Of a stretch of 64,000 nucleotides of DNA, positions 45,088 through 52,653 are shown piece after piece; position 1 is the first letter of the stretch; each line of letters begins with the position of its first letter. The position numbers were made by a program, and so were the translations under genes. The stretch spans positions 116,606 to 180,605 of the forward strand of contig NZ_KB908323.1 of the NCBI RefSeq assembly GCF_000382385.1, in the 5' to 3' direction. The notes under the pieces were generated by a model, which worked only from the letters and a program-made list of their open reading frames with translations, searched no databases and was not told the DNA's origin. Origin of the DNA: Segatella maculosa DSM 19339 = JCM 15638 (GTDB taxonomy: Bacteria > Bacteroidota > Bacteroidia > Bacteroidales > Bacteroidaceae).

Positions 45088-46098
45088 ATGAGAGTAGCAA
45101 TTGTTGGAGCAAGCGGTGCCGTAGGACAAGAACTCCTGCGTATTCTTGCTGAGAGAGACTTCCCTGTAGACGATTTGGTCTTGTTTGGTTCGGCACGCAG
45201 TGCAGGTCGGAAATATAACTTCAAGGGCAAGGACTACGAAGTGAGACTCCTGCAACACAACGACGACTTCAAAGGCGTTGATATCGCATTCACATCAGCC
45301 GGTGGTGACACTTCCGAGGCGTTTGCCGAGACCATTACGAAGCATGGAGCCATCATGATTGACAACTCAAGTGCCTTCCGCATGTGCGACGACGTGCCGT
45401 TGGTGGTGCCCGAAGTGAATGCCGAAGACGCCTTGAACTGCCCCCGACGCATCATAGCCAACCCCAATTGCACCACAATTATGATGGTTGTCGTGATGAA
45501 ACCGATTGAACGGCTCAGCCATATTCGGAAAATCCACATCGCGAGCTATCAGAGTGCAAGCGGAGCCGGGGCCGCTGCCATGCAAGAATTGGAGCAACAA
45601 TACAAGGAACTCGTCGAAGAAGGACGAGTGAAGACCATCAACAAGTTCTCTCACCAGCTGGCTTACAACGTCATTCCGCAGATTGACAAAATGACGCCCA
45701 ACGACTACACCAAGGAAGAAATGAAGATGTTCAACGAAACACGCAAGATCATGCACAGCGACGTGCGAACGAGTGCCACCTGCGTGCGCATCAGTTCGCT
45801 TCGTTCCCATTCTGAAAGCGTGTGGTTCGAAACTGAGAAACCGATTTCCGTCGAAGCCATTCGCAAGGCCTTGGCAGCAGCTCCCGGTGTCACCTTGGTT
45901 GACGACCCACAGCACTATGTTTACCCGATGCCTCTCGACAGTGCAGGGAAAGACGACATCTACGTGGGCCGCGTGCGCAAGGATTTGGCCGACGACAACA
46001 GCAACACGCTTTGGCTTACAGGCGACCAAATCCGCAAAGGAGCAGCCTTGAATGCCGTGCAGATTGCTGAATATCTGAACACACACAGAAAGGGCTAA
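45088..46098 (+). CDS. asd: Aspartate-semialdehyde dehydrogenase
   Basis: The 336-residue enzyme reduces aspartyl phosphate to aspartate semialdehyde in the pathway to lysine, threonine, methionine and diaminopimelate. It has the NADPH-binding [24 protein letters not shown], the catalytic C128 in [21 protein letters not shown] and the His-containing [19 protein letters not shown] box at 45040-45047 with TTTG at 45013-45016 is a probable promoter, although the spacing is 23 bases. It is a single-gene unit. Confidence 0.96.
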   Translation: MRVAIVGASGAVGQELLRILAERDFPVDDLVLFGSARSAGRKYNFKGKDYEVRLLQHNDDFKGVDIAFTSAGGDTSEAFAETITKHGAIMIDNSSAFRMCDDVPLVVPEVNAEDALNCPRRIIANPNCTTIMMVVVMKPIERLSHIRKIHIASYQSASGAGAAAMQELEQQYKELVEEGRVKTINKFSHQLAYNVIPQIDKMTPNDYTKEEMKMFNETRKIMHSDVRTSATCVRISSLRSHSESVWFETEKPISVEAIRKALAAAPGVTLVDDPQHYVYPMPLDSAGKDDIYVGRVRKDLADDNSNTLWLTGDQIRKGAALNAVQIAEYLNTHRKG

Positions 46099-46228
46099 CA
46101 GCCATAAGCCTCTCCCCTACCCTGCTTCCCGAAGAGGGAGGGGAGTAAACGGTTTATATCTTGCCTTTTAATCCCAGTGCATTTTATACATCAACAAGCC
46201 ATGATGTCGATGCAGGAAACGCACGGTT

Positions 46229-46346
46229 TGTAGGGACGCACAGGCCGTGCGTCCCTATATACTGTAAAGCATGCAACTTATTCGCTCGTTTACTTGTCAA
46301 CTGTCAATCGGAATGCGAGCGGACGCACGAGCCGTGCGTCCCTACA
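46229..46346. repeat. GC-rich hairpin repeat, family A copy (facing pair)
   Basis: A hairpin at 46229-46258 and an inverted one at 46318-46346 enclose about 60 bases with TTACTTGTCAACTGTCAATC, the same inner sequence as in the 6232-6524 units. The unit thus keeps its middle as well as its ends. Confidence 0.8.
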
Positions 46347-46383
46347 TCATTCAAACTGATAATCAACGGCTTATAGCTTGTAT

Positions 46384-46470
46384 TCCAATCTCAGCCATTT
46401 CATCGTGTAAAAAGGCTGAGATTACCGCGCAATATGGCTCATTTTACGCGGTAATATGACTGAGATTGAA
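46384..46470. repeat. AT-rich hairpin repeat, family B copy 6
   Basis: CTCAGCCATTTCATCG with AAAAAGGCTGAG, then ATTACCGCGCAATATGG and TTTTACGCGGTAATATGACTGAG. It directly follows the family A unit and ends about 20 bases before the stop of the first deoxynucleoside kinase. Confidence 0.7.
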
Positions 46471-46487
46471 ACGCAAGGTAGTTGTAG

Positions 46488-47108
46488 TTATTCGATGGGG
46501 AACAGACCGTAGAGTTCGGCATCAATGCGGTCGGTTATCTTTTGGAAGTCATGAGGGTTGTTTTCGAAGTCCGTATGGTCGCCATCCACGATGATCAGCC
46601 GGCCTTTATAGCCGCCTATCCAATCCTCATAGCGGTTGTTCAGCCCCGTGAGATAGTCTATTCGGATGCTTTTCTCGAACTCTCGGCCTCGCTTCCCAAT
46701 GTGATTCACCAGCGTAGGTATGCTCGAACGAATGTAAATCATCAGGTCGGGCAGGCTGACAAGCGATATCATCAGGTCGAAAAGGTCGGAGTAGTTGGCG
46801 AAGTCGCGGTCGCTCATCATGCCCATGGCGTGGAGATTAGGGGCAAAGATGCGTGCGTCTTCAAAGATTGTGCGGTCTTGAATGATGGTGTCTTGCTGCT
46901 TTGAAATCTCAACCACCTCTTTGAAGCGTTTGTTGAGGAAGTAGATTTGAAGATTGAACGACCACCGTTGCATGTCGGCATAGAAGTCGTCGAGATAAGG
47001 ATTGTTGTCTACGGGTTCGAAACGTGGGGTCCAATGGAATCTCTTTGCCAGCATTCCGGTGAGCGTTGTCTTGCCGCTGCCGATGTTTCCTGCGATTGCG
47101 ATGTGCAT
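46488..47108 (-). CDS. Deoxynucleoside kinase, copy 1
   Basis: The 206-residue kinase adds phosphate to deoxynucleosides for salvage. The P-loop AGNIGSGKTTL (residues 6-16), FEPVDNNPYLDDFY, the QDRTIFEDARIFA segment (the DRS/ERS motif) and the Arg-rich lid KRGREFEKSIR are present. It lies 18 bases after a paralogue with about half of the residues alike. Substrate preference, for example purine versus pyrimidine, cannot be read with certainty. Confidence 0.92.
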   Translation of the reverse strand: MHIAIAGNIGSGKTTLTGMLAKRFHWTPRFEPVDNNPYLDDFYADMQRWSFNLQIYFLNKRFKEVVEISKQQDTIIQDRTIFEDARIFAPNLHAMGMMSDRDFANYSDLFDLMISLVSLPDLMIYIRSSIPTLVNHIGKRGREFEKSIRIDYLTGLNNRYEDWIGGYKGRLIIVDGDHTDFENNPHDFQKITDRIDAELYGLFPIE

Positions 47109-47126
47109 AATCCGAATGATAGGGGG

Positions 47127-47741
47127 TTAAAACAAGCCGAACAAGCAGGCGTCTATCTTGTCGATGATGCCCGCAAAGTCTTTTTTGTTGTGCTCATAGT
47201 CGAGGTTGTCTACGTCGACGACGAGCACTCTGGCTTTATATTTTCGATAAATGAAGTCTTCGTAAAGGGAGTTCAGGTTCTCAAGATACTCGAGAGGCAT
47301 CTGTTGTTCGTAGTCGCGGCCGCGTCCTTGAATGTTTTTCACGAGGTGAGGCACACTCGCTTTCAGATAAATCATCAGGTCGGGGTAGCGCAGAATGTGG
47401 GTCATCGCGTCGAAGAGTCCCATGTAGACGTTGAAATCTCGCGCGGTCATGTTGCCCGTTTTGTGGTTATTGGCAGCGAACACGTACACACCTTCGTAGA
47501 TGGAACGGTCTTGCACGATGGTTGTTTCGTCTTGATGGAGCTGCAACAAGTCCTTGAAGCGTTCTTTCAAGAAGAACACTTCCATGTTGAACGACCACCT
47601 TGGGATATCTTTATAGTAGTCTTCAAGATACGGATTGTGGTCCACGGCCTCGTATTTCGGCGTCCAGCCATAGTGTTTGGCCAGCATTCTGGTGAGTGTG
47701 GTCTTTCCGCTTCCGATGTTTCCGGCTATTGCAATGTGCAC
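47127..47741 (-). CDS. Deoxynucleoside kinase, copy 2
   Basis: The 204-residue paralogue shares the same P-loop (AGNIGSGKTTL), FEAVDHNPYLEDYY-like segment (YEAVDHNPYLEDYYKD), QDRSIYEGVYVFA and GRGRDYEQQMP lid. It is the first gene of the pair. The changes near the substrate pocket (DRSIYEGVYVFAANN versus DRTIFEDARIFAPNL) suggest that the two phosphorylate different nucleosides, like the heterodimeric kinases of lactobacilli; this is inference. Confidence 0.92.
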   Translation of the reverse strand: MHIAIAGNIGSGKTTLTRMLAKHYGWTPKYEAVDHNPYLEDYYKDIPRWSFNMEVFFLKERFKDLLQLHQDETTIVQDRSIYEGVYVFAANNHKTGNMTARDFNVYMGLFDAMTHILRYPDLMIYLKASVPHLVKNIQGRGRDYEQQMPLEYLENLNSLYEDFIYRKYKARVLVVDVDNLDYEHNKKDFAGIIDKIDACLFGLF

Positions 47742-47761
47742 GTTTGCTGTTGTTTTGTCTG

Positions 47762-47792
47762 CAAAGGTAAGGCTTTTTATCTATATGGACAA
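47762..47792 (-). promoter_or_regulatory. Promoter of the kinase pair
   Basis: On the minus strand, TTG (47792-47790), 20 bases and TACCTTTG (47769-47762) lie shortly before the ATG at 47741. Confidence 0.55.
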
Positions 47793-47807
47793 CAAAACGG
47801 CAAAAAG

Positions 47808-47866
47808 AAACCTTGCCGTTTGTGGGGCAATAAACGGCAAGGTTACGATGTGTAGACGGCAAGGTT
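47808..47866. repeat. CGGCAAGGTT inverted and direct repeats
   Basis: AAACCTTGCCGTTT (47808-47821) and AAACGGCAAGGTT (47832-47844) form a near-perfect hairpin, and a third copy, ACGGCAAGGTT, follows at 47856-47866, 23 bases further. The cluster lies just upstream of the kinase promoter and could be an operator; it could also be a terminator-like structure. Confidence 0.55.
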
Positions 47867-47946
47867 GTGCCGTCAAAACGATGTGATGATGAAACAAAGA
47901 GATTGTGAAAAGCGAAGTATCCTCTTTGTCTTATTTCAAGGCTTGG

Positions 47947-48330
47947 CTAATACTTGACGAACGGACGAACGAAGTTACCCGGCAGATTCTTTGTATAAGC
48001 ACTCAAACGAATAAAACCACCGGTGCAACCACAGTTGACGGCAGACTGCTGGTTGTATTCTTGTATGGAGACTTCTCCAAAACTCGCCTTATCCAGTGTC
48101 TCTATGAAGGCATTATATTATGGTAATTTGAGCTTAATTTCATTATTATTGGGTATTGCACGAACTGCCATATCTTTATAATTTTGCCCGCTGTAACAAT
48201 TTTTAATCTTCCAACTGTGAAGTTATCTTCATCTACAAACCCGACTGATGGTATTCTTGTTCTGTTCAGAAGAGCGTATAGGAAAGCATATCGGAGGGAG
48301 GGACACAAAGCGGGAAGAGCAAACAAAAAA
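47947..48330 (-). pseudogene. Probable gene remnant, minus strand
   Basis: Two frames on the minus strand read like parts of one protein. From about 48300 to 48180 one reads NRTRIPSVGFVDEDNFTVGR then LKIVTAGKIIKIW, and from about 48115 to a TAG at 47949-47947 another reads EVSIQEYNQQSAVNCGCTGG followed by FIRLSAYTKNLPGNFVRPFV. The frames differ, no start exists, and no complete family can be named. It could be the decayed end of a secreted protein. The rest of the 47742-48351 gap holds promoters and the CGGCAAGGTT repeats. Confidence 0.35.
48155..48186 (+). promoter_or_regulatory. Promoter of the 48352-51129 operon
   Basis: ATTG at 48155-48158, 20 bases and TAATTTTG at 48179-48186. The leader would be about 160 bases. 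It overlaps the minus-strand gene remnant. Confidence 0.6.
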
Positions 48331-48351
48331 CATAATTAAAAAACAATAGGA

Positions 48352-49581
48352 ATGAAATTCATAAGAACAAGCACCCTGTTGCTCTTTATTGCCTGCATAA
48401 CAGCAGCCTGTAGCAATGATGACAAAAGTGATGTAGAGATGACAAACGGCGTAGCCCTCTCCGTTGTTGGTAATGCTTTCATGGCTGAAGACGACACAGA
48501 GGGAATCACCCTTCATGTGTTAATGGCCTTCGCACCCAGCAAGGATGAAACCATTGAAATCGTCATGACGGGCAATGAAGGCGATATTGTGCGCTTGGAC
48601 CACAACACATTACACTTCAAAGCTGGACAAAAAGAGGCTACAGTGAAGATTCTATCCAATGCAAAGCATGTGCTTTCTGTTCCAAAAACACTAAGCATCA
48701 GAGTTGGGAACACGTCGAATCCTCGTATAAAAGCGGCAGATGAAGGGGTGAAAATCACCATTACACCTGATTCTGACATACCCACATTAACTTCACAGCA
48801 GCTGCAACTCATTGAAGGATATAAGCAGAAGTATGGCTTCGACCTGACCACTCTACTTGGCAAAGTGCCCGTTGAGGCAACAGTCTCATTCAATACAGCG
48901 GACAAAGAGAGCAACTTCAAAGGCCAATCACAGGCTATCTTCAAAGGCTTCAGCATTATCACACTTAGCGAGAAAGCCACAGAAGAGACACCTGTACTGA
49001 AGATGGTAGACAATCCGATGGGACTAACCTCATTTTTCTATGACGTCCTGAAACGTAAAACAGTAGAGGACCATGAGTTCTTCCTCAAGCAGCCATACGG
49101 CAATGCCATTGTCCAAGCCATCAAATACGATGCAGCCAAGGAACAGTTCAGCGTGACACTTGATGATATCAAGCTTGTCCCGTCCTCTGGTAAGATTGAT
49201 TTTATCGTTGAGCGACCTAACGTTTACGATGATAAGATTCATGCACTGCCTTTTGTCTATTATTTCTCGGCTTGGGAAAGGGTGAAAAAACTACGTGATG
49301 AAGGAGCAACCGTCTACGTAAAAGAAAAGGGAAAAACCGTAGGATATCAAGTAACCGACGAGTTTCTCTTGGCAGGCGGCTCAATAGATCCCCTACGCTG
49401 GCTTGCCGTCAGCGATGTCAGTCGCGACACTTTCGAGAACTCACCTTCTGACTGGATAGAACCCAAGGGGAATTTCGACTTTACGAAGGGGACTATGACG
49501 TTTGTCTTCCCCTGGGACTTTGATACAGCCAATGGTTACGAACAGGTGCGTGTCACTTACACCATGCACAGAGGAAAATAA
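48352..49581 (+). CDS. Beta-rich lipoprotein of unknown function
   Basis: The 409-residue lipoprotein has a signal ending TAACSNDD. An N-terminal Ig-like domain (about 30-135, TLHFKAGQKEATVKILSN) resembles the Calx-beta or BACON type, followed by a 270-residue domain of the sort described as DUF4929 (my recollection, not verified). The end (FDFTKGTMTFVFPWDFDTANGYEQVRVTYTM) is rich in aromatic residues. It leads an operon of three secreted proteins that converges on the SusCD/peptidase/chelatase operon. Function unknown. Confidence 0.75.
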   Translation: MKFIRTSTLLLFIACITAACSNDDKSDVEMTNGVALSVVGNAFMAEDDTEGITLHVLMAFAPSKDETIEIVMTGNEGDIVRLDHNTLHFKAGQKEATVKILSNAKHVLSVPKTLSIRVGNTSNPRIKAADEGVKITITPDSDIPTLTSQQLQLIEGYKQKYGFDLTTLLGKVPVEATVSFNTADKESNFKGQSQAIFKGFSIITLSEKATEETPVLKMVDNPMGLTSFFYDVLKRKTVEDHEFFLKQPYGNAIVQAIKYDAAKEQFSVTLDDIKLVPSSGKIDFIVERPNVYDDKIHALPFVYYFSAWERVKKLRDEGATVYVKEKGKTVGYQVTDEFLLAGGSIDPLRWLAVSDVSRDTFENSPSDWIEPKGNFDFTKGTMTFVFPWDFDTANGYEQVRVTYTMHRGK

Positions 49582-49675
49582 GCATCTTATTCTTATTATT
49601 CTGTCTCAATTCCCGATTTTCACAACTTATTTTGTATAAGAAGATTTCTATTATAAAATCATAAAACAACAAACA

Positions 49676-50173
49676 ATGAAAAGAAAACTGTTCTTCCTTC
49701 TACTGTTCGGTTGGCTACTCACACCACTCGGTGTAAGAGCTGCTGGACCAGTGAAGTTCTTTTGTATAGAACTTCGTAATGGTTCAAAGGCCGAGTTTGC
49801 GCTTTCAACCCAACCCCAGATTTCTTTTTCGAATGGAAGTATGACGGCTACTACGACGGAGAAAACGATTACAGCAGCTCTGTCAGATGTAGTCAGCTAC
49901 ACTTTCAGTGAGAAAAGTATCAGTACGAGCATATCCATGCCAACCAAACAGCGTGCAGGAAAACCACAGGTAGACTACTCCACAGGACATATCCGCCTAA
50001 GCGGACTCACAGCAGAAACACCTGTCAGTATCGTGACTATGAACGGGCAACAGATTTTTAAAGGTCATTCATCGCCAGACGGTATGATGGATATTGACCT
50101 CTCGCTCTACCCTACAGGCATCTATATGATTTGTACACCAAACGGAAACGTCAAAGTGGCTGTAGGGAAATAA
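49676..50173 (+). CDS. Secreted protein with type IX-like C-terminal domain
   Basis: The 165-residue protein has a signal peptide (ending VRAAG) and two parts. The first (25-80) resembles the strands seen in its downstream neighbour (ELRNGSKAEFALSTQPQISF), and the last 70 residues read like a sorting domain of the type IX secretion system, ending YPTGIYMICTPNGNVKVAVGK-like strands. The domain is short, so the protein may be almost only a signal and an anchor. No enzyme motif is visible. Confidence 0.65.
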   Translation: MKRKLFFLLLFGWLLTPLGVRAAGPVKFFCIELRNGSKAEFALSTQPQISFSNGSMTATTTEKTITAALSDVVSYTFSEKSISTSISMPTKQRAGKPQVDYSTGHIRLSGLTAETPVSIVTMNGQQIFKGHSSPDGMMDIDLSLYPTGIYMICTPNGNVKVAVGK

Positions 50174-50214
50174 CAATTTAATGAAAACCAATCAACAACA
50201 ATAAAAAAACAGAA

Positions 50215-51129
50215 ATGAAAAAATATCTACTCTCGTTCCTTCTCTCTTTTACATTCGGAACACTCTTTGCACAGACCTACCAGATGAAGGTGGTCAAAAA
50301 AGGTGGTGAAATCGTACAGATTCCTGCTGATGACATCGAAAGAATCTCTTTCGAAGCAAGTAATGCTCCACAGCCAGCCACACAGTACGTCACCCTCTTC
50401 GGTGTGAAATGGGCCACAGGAAACCTTCAATACGATAAAGGAACATGGAAGATTGCTGACCATCAGTGGGATTATTTCAAACCACGTTACGGACTCCACA
50501 GAAACGCTTCAGAAGCCTACAAATTTGAGATTGAACAGGCTGACGACCAGATTGACCATTTCAACTTTGGTGTTTGTGGCAGTAACGCACTCACCTATTC
50601 GAAAGATGTGTATGGTAACACAACAAAAACCGATATTGCCGGGAAGATGTATACAGACGACAAATTCCTGAATAAAACCACTGATTTTGAACAAGCTACC
50701 TTTGGTGATATCGCTTATTGGGCTACAAAGGGAAAGTATCGCCTGCCACGTTATGCAGAGATCAGCGACCTGGTGCAGAAAGGGAAATGGCAGTTCGGGT
50801 ATGTCATCGTAGACGATAATAAACGAATCTATGGATATTTGGTGACTGAACCAGGAGAAGGAGAATTTGCAATGACCATCAGAGCCCCTAAAGAAATAAC
50901 CCAAGACGACCTATCAAAGGGACTTTTCCTGCCTTGTGCTGGCTCACGATACGACGACACCAAAGCCGTAAAGTATGCTGGATATGGTGGCTATTACACC
51001 TCATCCATTCTGTTTGAAGACTCAAAAGACTATGCACGCAGCCTTAGCTTCGACAATGATGGCGTATACGACAACAACGGCGAGAACTGTCGCAATGGAA
51101 ATTCTATCCGGCCTGTGGTAGTAGAATAA
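50215..51129 (+). CDS. Secreted protein with FISUMP-like domain
   Basis: The 304-residue protein has a signal peptide (ending TLFAQT). A short first part with KKGGEIVQIPADDIERISFE is common in Bacteroidota secreted proteins, and the main domain (about 65-304) shows WATGNLQYDKGTW, WATKGKYRLPRYAEISDL, LFLPCAGSRYDD and the C-terminal NGNSIRPVVVE, resembling the Fibrobacter major paralogous domain family. It is the last gene of the operon. The ligand is unknown. Confidence 0.7.
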   Translation: MKKYLLSFLLSFTFGTLFAQTYQMKVVKKGGEIVQIPADDIERISFEASNAPQPATQYVTLFGVKWATGNLQYDKGTWKIADHQWDYFKPRYGLHRNASEAYKFEIEQADDQIDHFNFGVCGSNALTYSKDVYGNTTKTDIAGKMYTDDKFLNKTTDFEQATFGDIAYWATKGKYRLPRYAEISDLVQKGKWQFGYVIVDDNKRIYGYLVTEPGEGEFAMTIRAPKEITQDDLSKGLFLPCAGSRYDDTKAVKYAGYGGYYTSSILFEDSKDYARSLSFDNDGVYDNNGENCRNGNSIRPVVVE

Positions 51130-51147
51130 GTTTCCCTATAAGAATTA

Positions 51148-51656
51148 CGTCAGTTCGGGATAAGAATATTCAGACGGAAACCTCGAAGAGGCGGCAGAAC
51201 AAAGGCGGGGGCGCGATGTACGTAGCTCCCGCTGTCGTGACGGGAGCGGCAGGAACCTTGAAGAGGTGACGGAACGAGGCAAAAGTTATTTCCGTTGATC
51301 CGTCACCTCTTCGGAGTTTCCGCCGATACATCTTTTAACTTTTGACTCTTAGCGGAACTTCCGCTGATACATATCTTAACATTTAACTCTTAGCGGAATT
51401 TCCGCAGATACATTTCTTAACGTTTAGCTCTTAGCGGAACTTCCGCTGATACATTTCTTAACGTTTAACCTTGGGCGGAACTTCCGCCGACACGCATTTT
51501 GGCTTTTGACTTCCGGCGGGACTCCCGCTGATGTGTATCTTTCCCCTTGGCTTCCGGCGGAGGTCCCGCTACGTATTTTTTGTTTCTCGAAGTCTCGGCG
51601 GAGGCCCCGAGGCTCTTTTTGATTTTTCCCCCATTGGGATTTATCCCGAACTCGCG
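51148..51656. mobile_element. MITE-like element carrying palindromic tandem array C2
   Basis: CGTCAGTTCGGGATAA (51148-51163) and its inverse TTATCCCGAACTCGCG (51641-51656; 14 of 16 match) bound this 509-base segment. The 9-base TAAGAATTA stands directly outside both ends (51139-51147 and 51657-51665), as a target duplication would. Inside are two larger hairpins (GCTCCCG...CGGGAGC near 51222 and GAAGAGGTGACGGA...TCCGTCACCTCTTC) and the 41-base array. No protein is encoded. No transposase is in the window. Confidence 0.6.
51300..51625. repeat. Palindromic tandem array C2 (eight units, exactly 41 bases)
   Basis: The anchor CCGC/CCGA recurs at 51320, 51361, 51402, 51443, 51484, 51525, 51566 and 51607, always 41 bases apart. 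Each unit has a palindrome and about 26 AT-rich bases with TACATTTCTTAACGTTTA. Palindromes vary in a compensated way: AGCGGAACTTCCGCT (units 2 and 4), GGCGGAACTTCCGCC (5), GCGGGACTCCCGC (6). Later units drift but keep some pairing. Confidence 0.88.
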
Positions 51657-51664
51657 TAAGAATT

Positions 51665-51705
51665 AAAGGCTGAAATCCTATTTGGATTCCAGCCTTTTAT
51701 TTTTA
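51665..51705. terminator. Bidirectional terminator between convergent operons
   Basis: AAAGGCTGAAATCC pairs with GGATTCCAGCCTTT around TATTT (one bulge) and is followed by TATTTTTAT; on the other strand A/T tracts also flank it. It serves the operons ending at 51129 (plus) and 51766 (minus). Confidence 0.7.
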
Positions 51706-51765
51706 TACTGACAATAGGTCACAATGGCTTCAATTCCAAAACTTCTCCACTTACATACGAACACA

Positions 51766-52653
51766 TCAGTAGGATGTCGTCATATCCTCGGGCACACAGA
51801 TATAAAAATCAGCAATGCCTTTATAATCATCCTCCAGATGTGAGATATCCTCTTGTCTGACCGCCCTCACTACCGTGTAAGTCGTTCCTGGTTTGTATTG
51901 TAACAGATAAGGAATAATTCCATCATGGTTGTCTGTATGGAAGTTACCATTGAAATGGATGAATTTTCCTTGCAGGTTCTGTGCTATTCGCCATGCCATT
52001 GTGGCATCTTTGATAGCCTGCGCCTCAGCAATCTGGCGTGGGTTTGCATTCTTATTCTTCCCCATTAACCCCATAAGGGCAAATCCCTGTTCCACACTCT
52101 CATTCGTCTGAAAGCGTATAGGGAGTGGTGCCATATAGGCTTTAGCCTCTGTTGAGAGCGAATCAAGATAGCTTAAGCCGTGTTCCTTCACAGCCGTAGC
52201 ATAGCGACGAGGTATATTCGTAGCCACAACGGGGATATGATGCTCACGCGCATAGGAAATCAAGGCTGCATAATCCGTGCTATAATTAGGCCAAAGGCGT
52301 ACTTCTTCCTCGAAGCGATCACCTGTTATCTGTCCCTGGAGATACTCATCTAAGATGAGCTGGTTGTCACTTTCAAACATCTCCATACCCATTTTCAGCT
52401 CCTTCCTATGAATCTTGTAGAGGCTATTGAGCAGTTTCTGTTCCAGCCAATGCGTTATTACACAGTTATGGATTTCGCCCACAAAGACTACATCAACCTT
52501 AGTAATCTCCTTTACCAATTGGTCGTAAGTAATAACCTTCCCCTTACTATCATACAAACGATAGGCTTCAGGCTGTGTCTGTGCCGTCCCTTGCATTGCC
52601 GTAAAGATGCTGACGAAACAAAAAAGTAATCGTAATTTCTTTATCATCTTCAT
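51766..52653 (-). CDS. ChaN-like haem-binding protein
   Basis: The 295-residue secreted protein (signal ending GTAQT) belongs to the ChaN/DUF399 family: VVFVGEIHNCVITHWLEQKLL near 55, MGMEMFESDNQLILDEYL, PVVATNIPRRYA and HFNGNFHTDNHDGI. Members bind haem or act near iron uptake (Campylobacter ChaN). It overlaps the M16 gene by four bases (ATGA) and ends the operon, so it is made together with the peptidase, SusD, SusC and chelatase. Haem binding is inferred from the family. Confidence 0.82.
   Translation of the reverse strand: MKMIKKLRLLFCFVSIFTAMQGTAQTQPEAYRLYDSKGKVITYDQLVKEITKVDVVFVGEIHNCVITHWLEQKLLNSLYKIHRKELKMGMEMFESDNQLILDEYLQGQITGDRFEEEVRLWPNYSTDYAALISYAREHHIPVVATNIPRRYATAVKEHGLSYLDSLSTEAKAYMAPLPIRFQTNESVEQGFALMGLMGKNKNANPRQIAEAQAIKDATMAWRIAQNLQGKFIHFNGNFHTDNHDGIIPYLLQYKPGTTYTVVRAVRQEDISHLEDDYKGIADFYICVPEDMTTSY

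Noticed and set aside
47905..48126. Plus-strand frame of 73 codons
   Set aside because: No start signal or likeness; the protein-like signal in this stretch is on the minus strand, recorded as a remnant.
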